Assembly: GCF_026343955.1 (NCBI RefSeq)
Contig: NZ_JAPKNI010000008.1
Span: 62,001 to 126,000 of the forward strand
Length of the DNA stretch: 64,000 bases
Direction of reading: 5' to 3'
DNA from: Kaistia defluvii
Lineage (GTDB): Bacteria > Pseudomonadota > Alphaproteobacteria > Rhizobiales > Kaistiaceae
Both the position numbers and the translations under genes were made by a program. Under the pieces are notes generated by a model that saw only the letters and a list, made by a program, of their open reading frames with translations, did not search any database and had not been told where the DNA came from. Shown in pieces: positions 43,992 to 52,711 of the stretch (its first letter is position 1; every line of letters starts with the position of its first letter).

Positions 43992-44330
43992 GTGCGCCGG
44001 GCGGGCCGACCGGTCAGCGCGGGGCAGGGGCGGGACGAATGGGGTGAGGGCAGGCGCCTTGTCCACGACGACGACGCCGGCATGGGCCCGCACATCGCCG
44101 ACTGGGGCGTGCCGCATATCCTGGTCAACAATGCCGGCAGCGATTCCAAGCCCAATGGCTCGGCTGGGGCGGGTTTCCGGGGCATGCGCATCCCTGGATT
44201 CGCGGCTCGCGACGGCGAGTTGATGGACATCACCACCAATGGGCCTGTCCTCATGCGCGATATTACCGAGAGCGGTGATGCAGCAACGCGCCCCATCCCG
44301 GTCGGAAGCACTCTCGATACGGCAGCTTGA
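43992..44330 (+). pseudogene. Degenerate SDR fragment
   Basis: Within the 589-bp gap between hyuB and the amidohydrolase, one plus frame reads HDDDAGMGPHIADWGVPHIL then VNNAGSDSKPNG: the GxPxILVNNAG core of a classical short-chain dehydrogenase. A later piece, DITTNGPVLMRDI, could be the following helix. The cofactor loop and the YxxxK segment are missing and there is no ribosome site. Short, scrambled remnant. The remainder of the gap (44331-44513) holds only a hairpin. Confidence 0.45.
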
Positions 44331-44429
44331 AAGCGGACATGTTTCTAGGCTGTCGCAAGCGATTTGCCTCCACAAGACACCGCTTCAGAGGCAGCTTCCT
44401 GCTGGGCAATTGCGCCGACGGTCTTGGGT

Positions 44430-44454
44430 GGGGCAGACTTCTGTCTGCAACCCC
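44430..44454 (-). terminator. Hairpin downstream of the amidohydrolase
   Basis: GCAGAC-TTCT-GTCTGC with flanking GGGG/CCCC pairs, about 60 nt after the amidohydrolase stop (minus strand). No clear U run. Confidence 0.4.
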
Positions 44455-44513
44455 GCCCATGCGATGTCCGCCGCGTCCCGAGTGGCAGGACCTGTTCCCG
44501 TAGTTACGGTAGA

Positions 44514-45362
44514 TCAGCGCGCAATAGAGTCTCTGTCGACGTGATACAAGGCGACAGCGTTATTCTCAAAAATATCCGCCATCTCCGTGAGGCCGAAATG
44601 TCTGCTGAGAAGCGCCCGGGCAGTGTCGTGGACCTCGTCATAGCTGGCGACGAGCGTCGCTACCGGCCAGTCGCTGCCGAACATCAGCCGCTCCGGACCG
44701 AAGATACTTGCGACGTGATCAACATAGGGGCGCAACTGATCCAACGTCCAGCCATCTGGCGAGGCCTCCGTGACCATACCGGAGACCTTGCAGGAGACGT
44801 TCGGAAACGCCGCAATCTCGGCAATACGCTCGCGCCACGGATCCAGATTTCCCGCTGCGATCTCCGGTTTGGCGATGTGATTGACGACGGCACGCAGCCC
44901 CGGTGTCGCCGCCAGTGCCTTGGCCACATGCGGTAGGTGCCGTGTGAAGGCAAGGATGTCGAAAGCGAGCCCTGCTTCGGCGACGTTCTGGAGATGCTTC
45001 AGGACTCGCGGGCGCAGGATGAAGTCGTCATCCTCCAACTCCTGCAGCATGGGGCGTAGACCCACGAAATAGGGATTTGTCCGATAGTGCGCCAGCCGCT
45101 CGGGAAAGGCTGCGTCATCCATGTCGAGCCAACCAACCACGCCCGCGATAAAGTCCGTATTCTCCGCCAGATCCAATAGGAAATCGGTCTCTGCTTCTGT
45201 CTCGGCCGCCTGCACGACGATGGTCCGCGTGATCCCGGTTTGCGCCATCAGTGGCCGCAGATCATCGGGCAGGAAATCACGCAGCAAGGGGGCTACATGC
45301 GGCCCCATCCAACCATAATCGCCACGAGCGATCTTCCAGAAGTGCTGATGACTATCGAGCAT
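44514..45362 (-). CDS. Amidohydrolase-family lactonase (L-fuconolactonase/PDC-hydrolase type)
   Basis: 282 residues, TIM-barrel amidohydrolase of PF04909. N-terminal metal motif DSHQHFW (3-9), NHIAKPEIAAG (about 165), and the C-terminal FGSDWPVA with the catalytic Asp. This subgroup hydrolyses sugar lactones (L-fuconolactone, L-rhamnonolactone) or dicarboxylate lactones. Last gene of the minus-strand importer operon, directly after the RbsD/FucU-like gene. The order mutarotase then lactonase fits a non-phosphorylating sugar pathway. Confidence 0.88.
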   Translation of the reverse strand: MLDSHQHFWKIARGDYGWMGPHVAPLLRDFLPDDLRPLMAQTGITRTIVVQAAETEAETDFLLDLAENTDFIAGVVGWLDMDDAAFPERLAHYRTNPYFVGLRPMLQELEDDDFILRPRVLKHLQNVAEAGLAFDILAFTRHLPHVAKALAATPGLRAVVNHIAKPEIAAGNLDPWRERIAEIAAFPNVSCKVSGMVTEASPDGWTLDQLRPYVDHVASIFGPERLMFGSDWPVATLVASYDEVHDTARALLSRHFGLTEMADIFENNAVALYHVDRDSIAR

Positions 45363-45466
45363 GGCAGGCGCTTTCCTGGATGGAGATAGAAGAACAGTCG
45401 CTCCGTCTCGTTCGGCCCCTTCAGACTTCAGAGACGAAGCAAACCCTCGCGCAGCAGGGCGCGGTC

Positions 45467-45814
45467 TTACAAGCGGCGCTCGCCGCTCGCGATGACGGCA
45501 TAGGCATCGCGCATTCGCTCGACGAATGTCGCCGGGGCCATAATCTCGATGCCGTTCGACCTGCCTTCGGCAGGGTCCGCGCTGGCCTGGAAAGCGTCAT
45601 AGATGGGCTTCTCGACGAAATCGTAGAGCGGGAAGACTGTCGGAATGGCATCGAGCAACCCCGTCGCCGCAGTGCCTGGCAGATCGATCAGCCGGGTGGC
45701 GACGTTGCCGGCGCCAAAACTGGCGCCGGTGATGACGATCTCGTTGCCATGGCCCCTATCGTCGAGCGGCGCGAGAAGGGTGCCGTTCGGCAACGGATCG
45801 ATAGATTTCAGCAT
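45467..45814 (-). CDS. RbsD/FucU-family sugar mutarotase, C-terminus cut by a stop codon
   Basis: 115 residues as written: MLKSIDPL, the conserved His in RGHGNEIVI (about 22), LPGTAATGLLDAIPTVFPLY, and AYAVIASGERRL. The family continues RLYGNLILRKG. Here the next codon is TAA (45467-45469), and the same frame goes on DRALLREGLLRL to a natural TGA at 45428. A single base change (TAC to TAA) would explain the loss of 14 C-terminal residues, including the Tyr that forms part of the sugar site in RbsD/FucU. Probably an inactivated gene or one with strongly reduced activity. Genomic context: sugar importer operon. Confidence 0.82.
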   Translation of the reverse strand: MLKSIDPLPNGTLLAPLDDRGHGNEIVITGASFGAGNVATRLIDLPGTAATGLLDAIPTVFPLYDFVEKPIYDAFQASADPAEGRSNGIEIMAPATFVERMRDAYAVIASGERRL

Positions 45815-45871
45815 CAGAACTCTTTCAATAGCCGGAATGCATCAATGGGTTCGTAGTTCGCTCGTCGCCGC

Positions 45872-46867
45872 TCAGAGGTGAGCGCGGGTCTTGCGGCGGG
45901 TCCAGACCACGAGCGCCACGCCCGTGATCAGGAGCGCGGCCCTGACGATCTGGCGCTGCGAATCCGTCCAGCCGAGCAATGCGGCACCGCTGAGGAGAGA
46001 TGCGAGAAGCAGGACGCCGACGAGCGTTCCCATGACATTAGGCTTGCCCATCTTCAGGGCCATGCCGCCCAGGAGCACCGCCGTCAGGCCGTCGATGAAA
46101 TAGGACGAACCGATATAGGGCTGTCCGGAGGAGAGGTCGGCGGCAAGAATGACGCCGGCGACCGCGGACAGAACGCCGGACAGACAATAGAGAAGAAAGA
46201 GCAGGCGGCCGGCCGGAACACCGGCCTCGACCACCGCGTTCCGGTTCTGCTCCATCGCATAGATGTAATGTCCGAACGTCGTGCGGTCCTGAAGCACCAG
46301 GGCGATCCCGTAGAGAGCGACGACGAGGATTGCCAGCACCGGCACGATGCCGACATTGGCATTGAGCACGATGCCGACGAAGCCGACCGAGTCAAACGGG
46401 ATCGAGGTGCCCTTGCCGATCGCCGCGGCGATCGAGCCGGCGAGGCCTCCGGTCGCGATGGTGATCACCAGCGCCGGAAGACGCATGACCGCGACCAGCA
46501 GCCCGTTGAGGCAGCCGAAGAGGAGGCCGAAGAGTACCGCCACGGCCGAAGCCAGCGGCCAACCCGCTCCCATCTGGATGAGGCCCGCGACGATCATCGT
46601 GCCGAGCGCCGCCACCGACATGAACGAGACGTCGATCTCGCCGGCGGCGATGATCCAGGTCAGGCCCAGGAACATGATCGCCGAGATCGAGGCCGTCCGC
46701 AGGATGTCGTTGATATTGGCGGCGCTGGCGAAGCTCGGGCGCATCCAGGAAAAGGCGGCGACGAGCGCGACCAGCAGGAAAAACAGGCCATATCGAACCA
46801 GGAAGCGCCGCGCATCGAATCCGCCGCGCGGCGGCCGGGACGCAGTGGAGGACATGACGGCGCTCAT
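45872..46867 (-). CDS. Sugar ABC transporter permease 2
   Basis: 331-residue CUT2 permease with GLTWIIAAGEIDVSFMSVAA and VLLGGMALKMGKPNVMGTLV. Start at the ATG at 46867, overlapping the stop of permease 1 (ATGA). It forms the channel with permease 1; two different permease genes instead of one homodimer is less usual for this transporter class. Confidence 0.92.
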   Translation of the reverse strand: MSAVMSSTASRPPRGGFDARRFLVRYGLFFLLVALVAAFSWMRPSFASAANINDILRTASISAIMFLGLTWIIAAGEIDVSFMSVAALGTMIVAGLIQMGAGWPLASAVAVLFGLLFGCLNGLLVAVMRLPALVITIATGGLAGSIAAAIGKGTSIPFDSVGFVGIVLNANVGIVPVLAILVVALYGIALVLQDRTTFGHYIYAMEQNRNAVVEAGVPAGRLLFLLYCLSGVLSAVAGVILAADLSSGQPYIGSSYFIDGLTAVLLGGMALKMGKPNVMGTLVGVLLLASLLSGAALLGWTDSQRQIVRAALLITGVALVVWTRRKTRAHL

Positions 46868-47877
46868 GACCGTACCTCGCGCAGGGATGGGGACCGCAGG
46901 GGCTTCGCGGGGCGGGCCGGGCGCAAGCGCTTGAGAGCCGCGCTCACCTTTGGATCGAAGGCAGCGATGGCGACAATCAACACGGTCGAAACGATCGCGT
47001 CGGAGTAGAAATACGGCACGGCCATCAGGGTGAAGCCGTTCAGCATGGCCGACATCAGCAGCGTGCCGGCAATGGTGGCCGGTACAGAGGCTGCGCCGAA
47101 CAGCGCTGCGCCCAGATAGACGGCGGCATAGGCCGGCATCAGCAACTGGCTGCCGGCGGTGACATTGGCCGCCCCCGACGAAGCGACCAGCAGCGTGATG
47201 GCAAGGCAGGACAGCGCGCCGCAGATCGCAAAGGCGGCCAGCACATAGGCCTTGACCCGGATCCCGGAATAGACGGCTGACACCCGGTTCTCGCCCGTCG
47301 CGTAAAAGGCGCGGCCGAAGCGCGAACCATGCAGCACCAGCGCCGCGATGGCGGCCGTCAGCGCGAGGATCGCCACCGGCGCGTCGAGGCCGAAATACTT
47401 GGCATCGTTCAGGTCGAGAATTCCCGACATGAAGAAGTTTTTCGAGATCGAGGCGCCATTCGAATAGAAATAGGAGAGGCCGACCGCGACGCCGCCGGTG
47501 GCGATGGTGGCAACGATGTCGGGGAGGCGCAGATAGGCTACCGCGATACCGTTCACGAGGCCGCAGGCGAGGCCGACCGCGACCGCGCCGCCAATGCCGA
47601 CGCCGACGCCGAACTTGCTGGCGATCAGCCATCCGAGCGTCATGGCTCCGAGCGAGGCGACGCCCGGAAACGACAAGTCGAACTGGCGCACGACGATCAC
47701 GAAGGTCAGCCCCAGCGCGGCCAGTCCCTGCACCGCCATATGGCGCAGCAAAGCGTGGATGTTGTTGCCGGAAAGATAGGCCGGCGTAAGGCTCTGGAAG
47801 ATTGCCGCCACCACGGCCAGCAGGACGACGAAGGCGAGGATGCGAAGGATGATCGGATTCTTTGCGAGCGGTTTCAT
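46864..47877 (-). CDS. Sugar ABC transporter permease 1
   Basis: 337-residue CUT2 permease: LAALGLTFVIVVRQFDLSFP and YLGAALFGAASVPATIAGTL are the family landmarks. Start ATG at 47877, overlapping the ATPase stop (ATGA). A basic C-terminal tail (LKRLRPARPAKPLRS) follows the last helix. Confidence 0.92.
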   Translation of the reverse strand: MKPLAKNPIILRILAFVVLLAVVAAIFQSLTPAYLSGNNIHALLRHMAVQGLAALGLTFVIVVRQFDLSFPGVASLGAMTLGWLIASKFGVGVGIGGAVAVGLACGLVNGIAVAYLRLPDIVATIATGGVAVGLSYFYSNGASISKNFFMSGILDLNDAKYFGLDAPVAILALTAAIAALVLHGSRFGRAFYATGENRVSAVYSGIRVKAYVLAAFAICGALSCLAITLLVASSGAANVTAGSQLLMPAYAAVYLGAALFGAASVPATIAGTLLMSAMLNGFTLMAVPYFYSDAIVSTVLIVAIAAFDPKVSAALKRLRPARPAKPLRSPSLREVRS

Positions 47878-49385
47878 GCGGCGCGCGCTCCCATGATGCC
47901 GGCGGAGAGAAGTTGATCGCGGCTCGCGTTCCAGCCGCCTGTCTCGACGGGGCGCCCCTTGTAGAGCGCCATCACCCGGTCGGCGAGGCCATGCACCTCG
48001 TCGCAATCGGACGACATGACGATGACGCCGGCCCGGCGCGAGAGCTCGCGTATCAGCGTGTAAAGCTTGGCGCGGGCGCCGATATCGACGCCAACGGTTG
48101 GCTCGACGAAGATGTAGATGTCTGAAGCGCGGAACAGGCCCTTGGCGATGACGATCTTCTGCTGGTTGCCGCCGGAAAAGGCGCTGACGGGCCGGTCGAG
48201 TTCGAAGGGCTGCAGGCCGACGTCGCGGGCGAGCGCCTCGGTATCAAGGCGGTTGCGCCCGAATTTCAGCAGGCCGCCCAGGCGCGACGCACGGCCGAGA
48301 TGGGCGACGGTGGTGTTGAACACCACGTCCTGCGTCATCGCCAGCCCCTCGGTGCGGCGGTCGCCCGGCACCAGGAAGATACCGGCCTTGAGCGCATCGT
48401 GGGGACCGCGGAAGCGAACCTCCTTGCCCTTCACCTGCATCGTGCCTTCATCGGGACGGATCGCCCCGAACAGGGTCTTGGAAAGCTCATCGACACCCGA
48501 ACCGACGAGACCGAAAATGCCGAGGATTTCGCCGCGCCGCAGTTCGAAATCGACGCCGGAGAACAGGCCGCTGCGGCCCAGACCCCGTGCTGCCAGCAGG
48601 ACATCGCCCACCGCCTTGCCGTCGCGCTCCGGAAACAGGTCGCCGGCCTTCTCGTCCAGCAGCAGTTCGGGGATCGAGACGCCGCGTTCGGTCGCTTCCT
48701 GCGAGGTGAAGGTCGCAACATTGCGCCCGCCCCGGAAAACGGTGAAGCGGTCGGCGATCTCGAAGACCTCCTCCAGCCGGTGCGTGATGTAGATGATGGC
48801 GATGCCGGCGGCGCGCAGGGAGCGCATCAACTGAAAAAGCGACGCCTTCTCGCGCTCGGTCAGCGTTGAAGTCGGCTCGTCGAGGATAAGGATACGGGTG
48901 TTCTCATTGCGTAGCGCGTGCAGGATCGCGACGATTTCCCGATCGACCGCCGGCATGTCGCCGATCCGCGCCCCAAGGTCGATCTCGATTGGAAAGCGCT
49001 GCAGCAGCTTCTGCGCCGCGGCGCGCATGGCCGTGCGGTCAATGCGAGCGAAGAGGCCGGGCTTGCGGCCTTCATGGCCGAGAAAGATGTTCTCGATCCC
49101 GGTGCAGTCGGGAACCAGCTCGGGATGCTGCTGGACGGTCGCGACGCCGGCTTCGATCGCCGCACGCGGCGAACCCAATTCGACCGGCTGGCCGTCGATC
49201 TCGATCGTGCCTTCATCATGCGTGTAGACGCCCGATAGGATCTTGATCAGCGTCGATTTGCCGGCTCCGTTGACGCCGAGAAGCGCGTGGATCTCGCCGG
49301 CCTCCAGCTCGAAATCGACTCCGCCCAGCGCCTTCACCGGCCCGAAGCGCTTATGGATGCCGAGCATCCTCAAAACTCTCGCCAT
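47874..49385 (-). CDS. Sugar ABC transporter ATPase, two-domain RbsA type, with unusual motifs
   Basis: 503 residues. Domain 1: Walker A GVNGAGKS (37-44), Walker B ILILDEPTST, but the signature region reads MPAVDREIV instead of LSVGQQQ. Domain 2: Walker A GLVGSGVDE (no Lys, as normal in this family), signature FSGGNQQ, and Walker B YIFVEPTVGVD, in which Val replaces the conserved Walker B Asp. Start ATG at 49385 after GAGG. Only the domain-1 ATP site with the domain-2 signature looks complete. The substitutions may be normal for this subfamily. Confidence 0.9.
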   Translation of the reverse strand: MARVLRMLGIHKRFGPVKALGGVDFELEAGEIHALLGVNGAGKSTLIKILSGVYTHDEGTIEIDGQPVELGSPRAAIEAGVATVQQHPELVPDCTGIENIFLGHEGRKPGLFARIDRTAMRAAAQKLLQRFPIEIDLGARIGDMPAVDREIVAILHALRNENTRILILDEPTSTLTEREKASLFQLMRSLRAAGIAIIYITHRLEEVFEIADRFTVFRGGRNVATFTSQEATERGVSIPELLLDEKAGDLFPERDGKAVGDVLLAARGLGRSGLFSGVDFELRRGEILGIFGLVGSGVDELSKTLFGAIRPDEGTMQVKGKEVRFRGPHDALKAGIFLVPGDRRTEGLAMTQDVVFNTTVAHLGRASRLGGLLKFGRNRLDTEALARDVGLQPFELDRPVSAFSGGNQQKIVIAKGLFRASDIYIFVEPTVGVDIGARAKLYTLIRELSRRAGVIVMSSDCDEVHGLADRVMALYKGRPVETGGWNASRDQLLSAGIMGARAA

Positions 49386-49441
49386 GTATCGCCCTCTTCG
49401 AGAATAGGGGCGCGGCGACTGCAAGCCGCCGCGCCGATAGA

Positions 49442-50470
49442 TCAGAGGGCTCGCACCCAGCCGAGTTTGGCGGCTTCGCCGGGCTGGTCATAATTGTCCG
49501 GGATCTCGATGTCGGCGAGGCTCTCCTGCGTGACGGCGTAGGACGGCGTGATGACGAAGCGCGGTGCCTTGCGTCCCGCAATCACTTCATGAGCGTAGAA
49601 CGCGTTCATGTAGGCCATCTCGTAGAAGCTCTGCGCCATGGTCAGCGCGAATGGCGATCCCGCCTGGATGTACTCGAACGACTGCTGGCCGCCGTCGATG
49701 CCGGTGATGAAGGTGTCGCGGCCAGCCGCCTTGATAGCGAGCGTGCCTTCCGACGCCGCGCCATCCCAGGCACACCAGATCCCGTCCAGTTCCGCGTTGG
49801 CGGTCAGGATGTTGTCAACGACCTGACGTGGCGTCGTGGTTCCACCGAGGGCGAAGGCGATCTCATAGACGACCTGGATGTCTGGATAGCGCGCGAAGAC
49901 CGACTTGGCACCCAGCGTACGCTGGTCCCACGATTCATTCGAAGGCAGGCTGACCAGGGCGACCTTGCCCTTGCCCTTCAGGCGATCGACGATGTACTGC
50001 GCCCCATAAGCACCGAGGCCGAAATTGTTCGACATCGCCGTGGAGGTGACGGTGGTGTTCGGCACGTAGCTGTCGCCGCAGAAGATCGGCACGCCGGAAG
50101 CAACCGCTGCCTGTACGGCCGGGGCGATCGCGGCGGCGTCGGCCGGGGTAATGAAGATCGCGGCCGGCTTCGACGCCACGAAGGCAGCGATCTGATCCGC
50201 CTGCTTCTTTACGTCGTAATTGGCGTCGGCGATGGTCAGGGTGCCGCCCAGGCGGTTGATCGCGTCCTGGTAGCCGTTGACGATGTGGCGGCCGGATTCC
50301 CAGACGGTCCAGCCGAGCGAGGCACAGAACTGTGCGTCCTGGGCAAAGGCGCGGCCCGGGCGTGCGAGTGCTGCCGCAACGGTCAGGGCGGCGGCGCCGC
50401 TCAGGAAGCCGCGGCGGGAGAGGCGCAGGCGGGCGGCCTGCGGGCTGTTGTCGCCTTCAGATGTCGTCAT
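49442..50470 (-). CDS. Sugar ABC transporter substrate-binding protein with Tat-type signal
   Basis: 342 residues. The N-terminus contains a twin-arginine signal (LRLSRRGFLSGAAALTVAAA, about 15-34; cleavage near AFAQD), so the protein may be exported folded by Tat. Mature part: type-1 periplasmic sugar-binding fold (DQIAAFVASKPAAIFITPAD, GTTTPRQVVDNILTANAELD). Start ATG at 50470 after GGGAGGAAG. It follows the Fe-ADH gene by 74 nt. Ligand unknown. Confidence 0.92.
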   Translation of the reverse strand: MTTSEGDNSPQAARLRLSRRGFLSGAAALTVAAALARPGRAFAQDAQFCASLGWTVWESGRHIVNGYQDAINRLGGTLTIADANYDVKKQADQIAAFVASKPAAIFITPADAAAIAPAVQAAVASGVPIFCGDSYVPNTTVTSTAMSNNFGLGAYGAQYIVDRLKGKGKVALVSLPSNESWDQRTLGAKSVFARYPDIQVVYEIAFALGGTTTPRQVVDNILTANAELDGIWCAWDGAASEGTLAIKAAGRDTFITGIDGGQQSFEYIQAGSPFALTMAQSFYEMAYMNAFYAHEVIAGRKAPRFVITPSYAVTQESLADIEIPDNYDQPGEAAKLGWVRAL

Positions 50471-50544
50471 GGTGTCTTCCTCCCAGGGATTGAGATCGAA
50501 ATCAGCCTCTCCGGGCTGGTTCCGCAGTTCCGACCACCGGCCGT

Positions 50545-51657
50545 TCAGCGCGACTGGTGCAGCAGTTCGAGATATTCCTCGCGGCTGGCGATCCGCGGGT
50601 TGGTGCCGTGGCAATGGTCCTGGAGCGCTTCGCCGGCGACGCGCTCCATCATCGCTTCGGTCACGCCCATCGCATCGAGACCGGACGGCAGGCCGATCGA
50701 GGCCGACAGCTCCGCCATCACGACATCCGGTTCGCCGCCGAGGATTTCCGCCAGCACGTCCCACTTCGCGCCGATCACGTCACGGTTGAAGCGCAGGACG
50801 GCGGGGGTCAGCACGGCGTTGAGCGTACCGTGATGGAGGTTCAGCTCGCGCACCGCGCCGAGTGGATGCGTCAGCGCGTGGACGGCGCCGAGGCCCTTCT
50901 GGAAGGCCATCGCGCCTTCCAGCGCGCACATCATCATTTGCCAACGCGCATTGCGGTCGGAGCCATCGGCGACGGCTTGGCGGATCGCGACAATGCCGCG
51001 CTTGAGACCATCGATCGCGATGGCATCGGCCGGCGGATTGATCGACGGCGCCATGTAGGTTTCGAGACAGTGCGACAACGCATCCATGCCGGTCGCCGCC
51101 GTCAGATAAGGTGGCAGGCCATAGGTCAGCTCGGGATCGCAGAGCGCCACCGAGGGCAGCATGTGCGGGCTGACGATGCCGAGCTTGCGGCCCTCGGCGG
51201 TGATGATGACCGCGGCACGGCCAACCTCGGAGCCGGTGCCCGAGGTGGTGGGAACGGCCACCATCGGACAGATATTGCCGTGGATCTTCGCAGCGCCGCC
51301 TTCGACGGCGGTATATTGCGCGAGTGGGCCTTCATGGCCGGATAGCAGCCGGACTGCCTTGGCGAGATCGATCGACGATCCGCCGCCAAGGCCGACAATG
51401 CCGTCGCAGCCCGCTTCGCGATAGAGATCGGCAGCGGCAAGCACCGCCGTTTCGGTGGGGTTCGCCGGCGTTTCCTGAAAGACTGCCGGACGTGCCGGGA
51501 AGAGCGCGAGAACCCGGTCGACCAGTCCGCTCGCAACCAGACCGCGATCGGTCACGATCAGCGGACGCGCAACCTTGAGCCCTTCCAGAATAGCCGGAAG
51601 TTTCGCCGCCGCGCCTTCGTCGAACTCGATACGGGTCAGATAGGTAATCAGGGCCAT
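50545..51657 (-). CDS. Iron-containing alcohol dehydrogenase
   Basis: 370-residue group-III (Fe-dependent) alcohol dehydrogenase. NAD loop GLGGGSSIDLAKA (about 87-99), TTSGTGSEV, and metal ligands in GMDALSHCLET and GAVHALTHPLGAVRELNLHHG. Start ATG at 51657 (MALITYL). First gene of the minus-strand operon; a promoter with -35/-10 lies at 51941-51970. Possible reactions: lactaldehyde, hydroxybutyrate or other aldehyde reduction; the substrate is not readable. Confidence 0.9.
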   Translation of the reverse strand: MALITYLTRIEFDEGAAAKLPAILEGLKVARPLIVTDRGLVASGLVDRVLALFPARPAVFQETPANPTETAVLAAADLYREAGCDGIVGLGGGSSIDLAKAVRLLSGHEGPLAQYTAVEGGAAKIHGNICPMVAVPTTSGTGSEVGRAAVIITAEGRKLGIVSPHMLPSVALCDPELTYGLPPYLTAATGMDALSHCLETYMAPSINPPADAIAIDGLKRGIVAIRQAVADGSDRNARWQMMMCALEGAMAFQKGLGAVHALTHPLGAVRELNLHHGTLNAVLTPAVLRFNRDVIGAKWDVLAEILGGEPDVVMAELSASIGLPSGLDAMGVTEAMMERVAGEALQDHCHGTNPRIASREEYLELLHQSR

Positions 51658-51940
51658 CGCGGAGGTGCTTTCGGGTGCTGGAATTCTGGACAAGCAGGTG
51701 CTTTCGCAGCTCATGCGAGCCGCGTCCGGTACTGCCTCATGCTGGGATTTGGGTGCGCCTGTCCGTGGGCACGACGCATCCTGCAGCCCGGCTCTATGCC
51801 GGTCTGTTTCGTGTTTCCTCCGTCATTTCGGCCTTTGTCGAAACCGGGCAGATGATGTCCTGCGGCAGGGGGAGTGCTTTCCAGCCCTCTCTCCATGCCG
51901 TCGCGAAAACGCCCTTGCTTCGCCAACCGATATATGAGTT

Positions 51941-51970
51941 ATTGAAGTCAGACTAATTCGGCGATGTCAA
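51941..51970 (-). promoter_or_regulatory. Candidate sigma-70 promoter of the Fe-ADH/importer operon
   Basis: Minus strand TTGACA (51970-51965), 18-nt spacer, TTCAAT (51946-51941). It lies 5 bp from the CCCTGAAATATCAGGG dyad. Confidence 0.5.
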
Positions 51971-51974
51971 CACC

Positions 51975-51990
51975 CCCTGAAATATCAGGG
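51975..51990. promoter_or_regulatory. CCCTGAAATATCAGGG dyad between divergent operons
   Basis: Perfect 6-bp arms around AATA, between the -35 element of the minus-strand operon and the GntR start (28 bp away). Probable operator of the divergently transcribed GntR regulator. Confidence 0.45.
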
Positions 51991-52018
51991 AAAACCAACA
52001 AATTTTGGGAAAATCCCT

Positions 52019-52711
52019 TTGAATCTGCCAAAAGAGTCCAGCGACCGACCGATCCAGAAGGCTGAGCAGATATATGGGTTGCTGCGCGAGGCCATCGTTC
52101 GCCTGGCGATGGTTCCCGGTGCCGCGATCTCGGAAAAGGAGCTCTGCGCGCAGTTCGGCGTCTCGCGGACGCCGGTGCGAGAAGCGCTGAAGCGGCTCGT
52201 TGATGAAGACCTCGTCGACGTGTTTCCGCATTCGGGAACCTATGTCAGCAAGATCTCCTACGAGGTGGCGGAGGAAGGCTTCGTCATCCGCCGCGCCCTG
52301 GAAATCGAGAGCATCCGCCGGGCGACCCAGTTCGTCAGCGATCCGCAGATCGCGCGCCTCGATGCGCTGATCGCCGAGATGCGCGACATTCTGCGGCGCG
52401 GCGCATTGAACGACTACATCGTCGTCGATGACGCCTTCCACTCTGCCATCGCCGAAATCAGCCGTTACCCGCGGATGTGGAAATTCATCAATCTGGTCAA
52501 GGCGCATCTCGACCGGATGCGCCAGCTGAGTGCGCCGGTACCCGGCCATCTTGCCGAGGTGACCGAGCAGCACGCCGCCATCGTCCGCGCGCTGGAGCGG
52601 CGAAACGCCGATCAGGCCGAACTCGCGATGAAGATCCATCTCGATGCGTCCTTCGCGGTGATGAGCGCGATGTACGAGGACGGCAAATTCTTCAAGCGCA
52701 AGGAACTCTGA
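52019..52711 (+). CDS. GntR-family transcriptional regulator, FCD subfamily
   Basis: 230 residues: winged helix at about 15-75 (QIYGLLREAIVRLAMVPGAA, ELCAQFGVSRTPVREALKRL, VFPHSGTYVSKIS) and an FCD domain from about 85 (FVIRRALEIESIRRATQFVS; histidines in FHSAIAEIS and HLAEVTEQHAAI). The only start that gives a full winged helix is a TTG at 52019. The stop overlaps the next ATG (TGATG). Divergent from the Fe-ADH/importer operon and upstream of GMC/SDR/GldA genes, so it is the likely regulator of both. Confidence 0.88.
   Translation: MNLPKESSDRPIQKAEQIYGLLREAIVRLAMVPGAAISEKELCAQFGVSRTPVREALKRLVDEDLVDVFPHSGTYVSKISYEVAEEGFVIRRALEIESIRRATQFVSDPQIARLDALIAEMRDILRRGALNDYIVVDDAFHSAIAEISRYPRMWKFINLVKAHLDRMRQLSAPVPGHLAEVTEQHAAIVRALERRNADQAELAMKIHLDASFAVMSAMYEDGKFFKRKEL

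Larger units (their letters stand above)
51658..52018. other. 361-bp divergent control region of the sugar cluster
   Basis: No gene. It holds the leader of the Fe-ADH operon, its promoter (51941-51970), and the dyad CCCTGA-AATA-TCAGGG (51975-51990) just before the GntR gene. The part from 51920 on is AT-rich compared with the flanks. Confidence 0.55.

Noticed and set aside
44263-44460. 65-codon minus-strand frame in the hyuB/amidohydrolase gap
   Set aside because: No family resemblance and overlaps a hairpin and the SDR remnant.
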